A DNA stretch of 43,514 nucleotides, from assembly GCA_937902285.1 (NCBI GenBank), contig CALGTB010000077.1, forward strand, positions 1 through 43,514, given 5' to 3'. This DNA comes from an uncultured Actinomycetes bacterium (GTDB taxonomy: Bacteria; Actinomycetota; Actinomycetes; S36-B12). A program made the translations under genes and the position numbers. Of this stretch, positions 43,249 to 43,514 are shown in pieces; position 1 is the first letter of the stretch; each line of letters starts with the position of its first letter. The notes beneath the pieces are model-generated. The model saw only the letters and a list, made by a program, of their open reading frames with translations, searched no databases and was not told the origin of the DNA.

Positions 43249-43340
43249 TCAGGCGTTGTGTTCGTGCCTTCGGCACTTCGACAACGCCATCCTCGCTCGG
43301 GCCATCGCGCAAGCGCGAGCCCTCACTCGTCAGGCGTTGT
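43249..43340. repeat. Palindromic intergenic element flanked by an 11-bp direct repeat
   Basis: TCAGGCGTTGT occurs at 43249-43259 and again at 43330-43340, where it is the reverse complement of the last rpoC codons and stop. Between them lies ACAACGCC (43281-43288), which can pair with GGCGTTGT of either copy. Inside the left hairpin GTGCC-TTC-GGCAC (43264-43276) makes an inner stem. A second palindrome, TCGCGC-AA-GCGCGA type, lies at 43305-43318. The layout suggests a small REP- or MITE-like element; no coding potential is seen. Confidence 0.5.
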
Positions 43341-43514
43341 ACCCGCGGAAGTCGAACTCCTCCAGCGGGACCGCCGCACCCGACGTGGCGCCGAAGGCGC
43401 TGTAGTCGAGGTCGTCGTAGCTGCCGAAGCTGGCGTACATCGCCGCCTTGGCCTCCTCGGTCGGGTCCACCCGGACGTTGCGGTACACGGGCATGCCCGT
43501 GCCGGCCGGGATGA
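43330..43514 (-). CDS. rpoC: DNA-directed RNA polymerase subunit beta', C-terminal fragment
   Basis: The frame is open at the window edge and ends at TGA 43330-43332, giving the last ~61 residues. It begins at the conserved L-I-P-A-G-T-G motif near the beta' C-terminus, continues Y-R-N-V-R-V-D-P-T-E-E-A, and ends with an acidic/aromatic tail (EEFDFRGYNA) like other actinobacterial RpoC proteins. The C-terminal position upstream of the str operon agrees with the usual rpoB-rpoC...rpsL order. The rest of the subunit is outside the window. Confidence 0.93.
   Translation of the reverse strand, partial: IPAGTGMPVYRNVRVDPTEEAKAAMYASFGSYDDLDYSAFGATSGAAVPLEEFDFRGYNA

Noticed and set aside
43140..43329. 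A small reading frame in the rpoC-DUF4190 gap
   Set aside because: Only short frames without start signals are seen; the segment is explained by a terminator and palindromes.

Overview
The window comes from a high-GC actinobacterium. The evidence is the gene order (whiB-groEL1-groES, the acpS-to-tsaD cluster, glmS, glmM-rpsI-rplM, truA-rplQ-rpoA and the S10/spc/alpha/str ribosomal super-cluster), many GTG starts, a His-rich GroEL1-type chaperonin with CIRCE operators, zinc-binding forms of S4, S14 and L36, and a WhiB C-terminus. The protein sequences look most like Propionibacteriales (Nocardioidaceae), but that placement is from memory and not from a search. Nearly everything is chromosomal housekeeping. 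I saw no tRNA, rRNA, CRISPR array, insertion sequence, prophage or defence system.

Layout. Positions 1-2400: the tail of a whiB gene converges on groES-groEL, with a 19-bp perfect palindrome between them and two CIRCE operators over the groES promoter. Positions 2400-5400: a THUMP-like-domain methyltransferase (+), homocysteine methyltransferase and a secreted polysaccharide deacetylase. Positions 5489-12396: eight genes (acpS, nnr, alr, an alpha/beta hydrolase, tsaE, tsaB, rimI, tsaD) joined by seven consecutive 4-bp stop/start overlaps; they serve acyl-carrier activation, NAD(P)HX repair, D-alanine supply and tRNA t6A synthesis. Positions 12446-16602: the UDP-GlcNAc precursor genes glmS and glmM flank a DUF389 membrane protein. 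Positions 16607-20878: rpsI, rplM, an ABC-F ATPase, truA and rplQ.

Positions 20929-42290 hold the ribosomal super-cluster, all on the minus strand. In transcription order: rpsL-rpsG-fusA-tuf, a strong terminator, then rpsJ-rplC-rplD-rplW-rplB-rpsS-rplV-rpsC-rplP-rpmC-rpsQ, rplN-rplX-rplE-rpsN-rpsH-rplF-rplR-rpsE-rpmD-rplO-secY-adk-map, a secreted EEP-fold phosphatase/nuclease inserted before infA, then infA-rpmJ-rpsM-rpsK-rpsD-rpoA-rplQ-truA. Positions 42291-43514 hold the str promoter and leader, a DUF4190 membrane protein, a strong hairpin terminator, a small repeat-like palindromic element and the 3' end of rpoC.

No new multi-gene system is evident. The points most worth checking are S12 carrying Arg at the Lys88 streptomycin-resistance position, truA lacking any ATG/GTG/TTG start for its conserved N-terminus, a 14-bp perfect stem between groES and groEL, the chain of seven 4-bp overlaps, divergent apparently leaderless promoters for glmS and the DUF389 gene, the secreted enzyme inserted between map and infA, and the palindromic element that reuses the rpoC stop-codon sequence.
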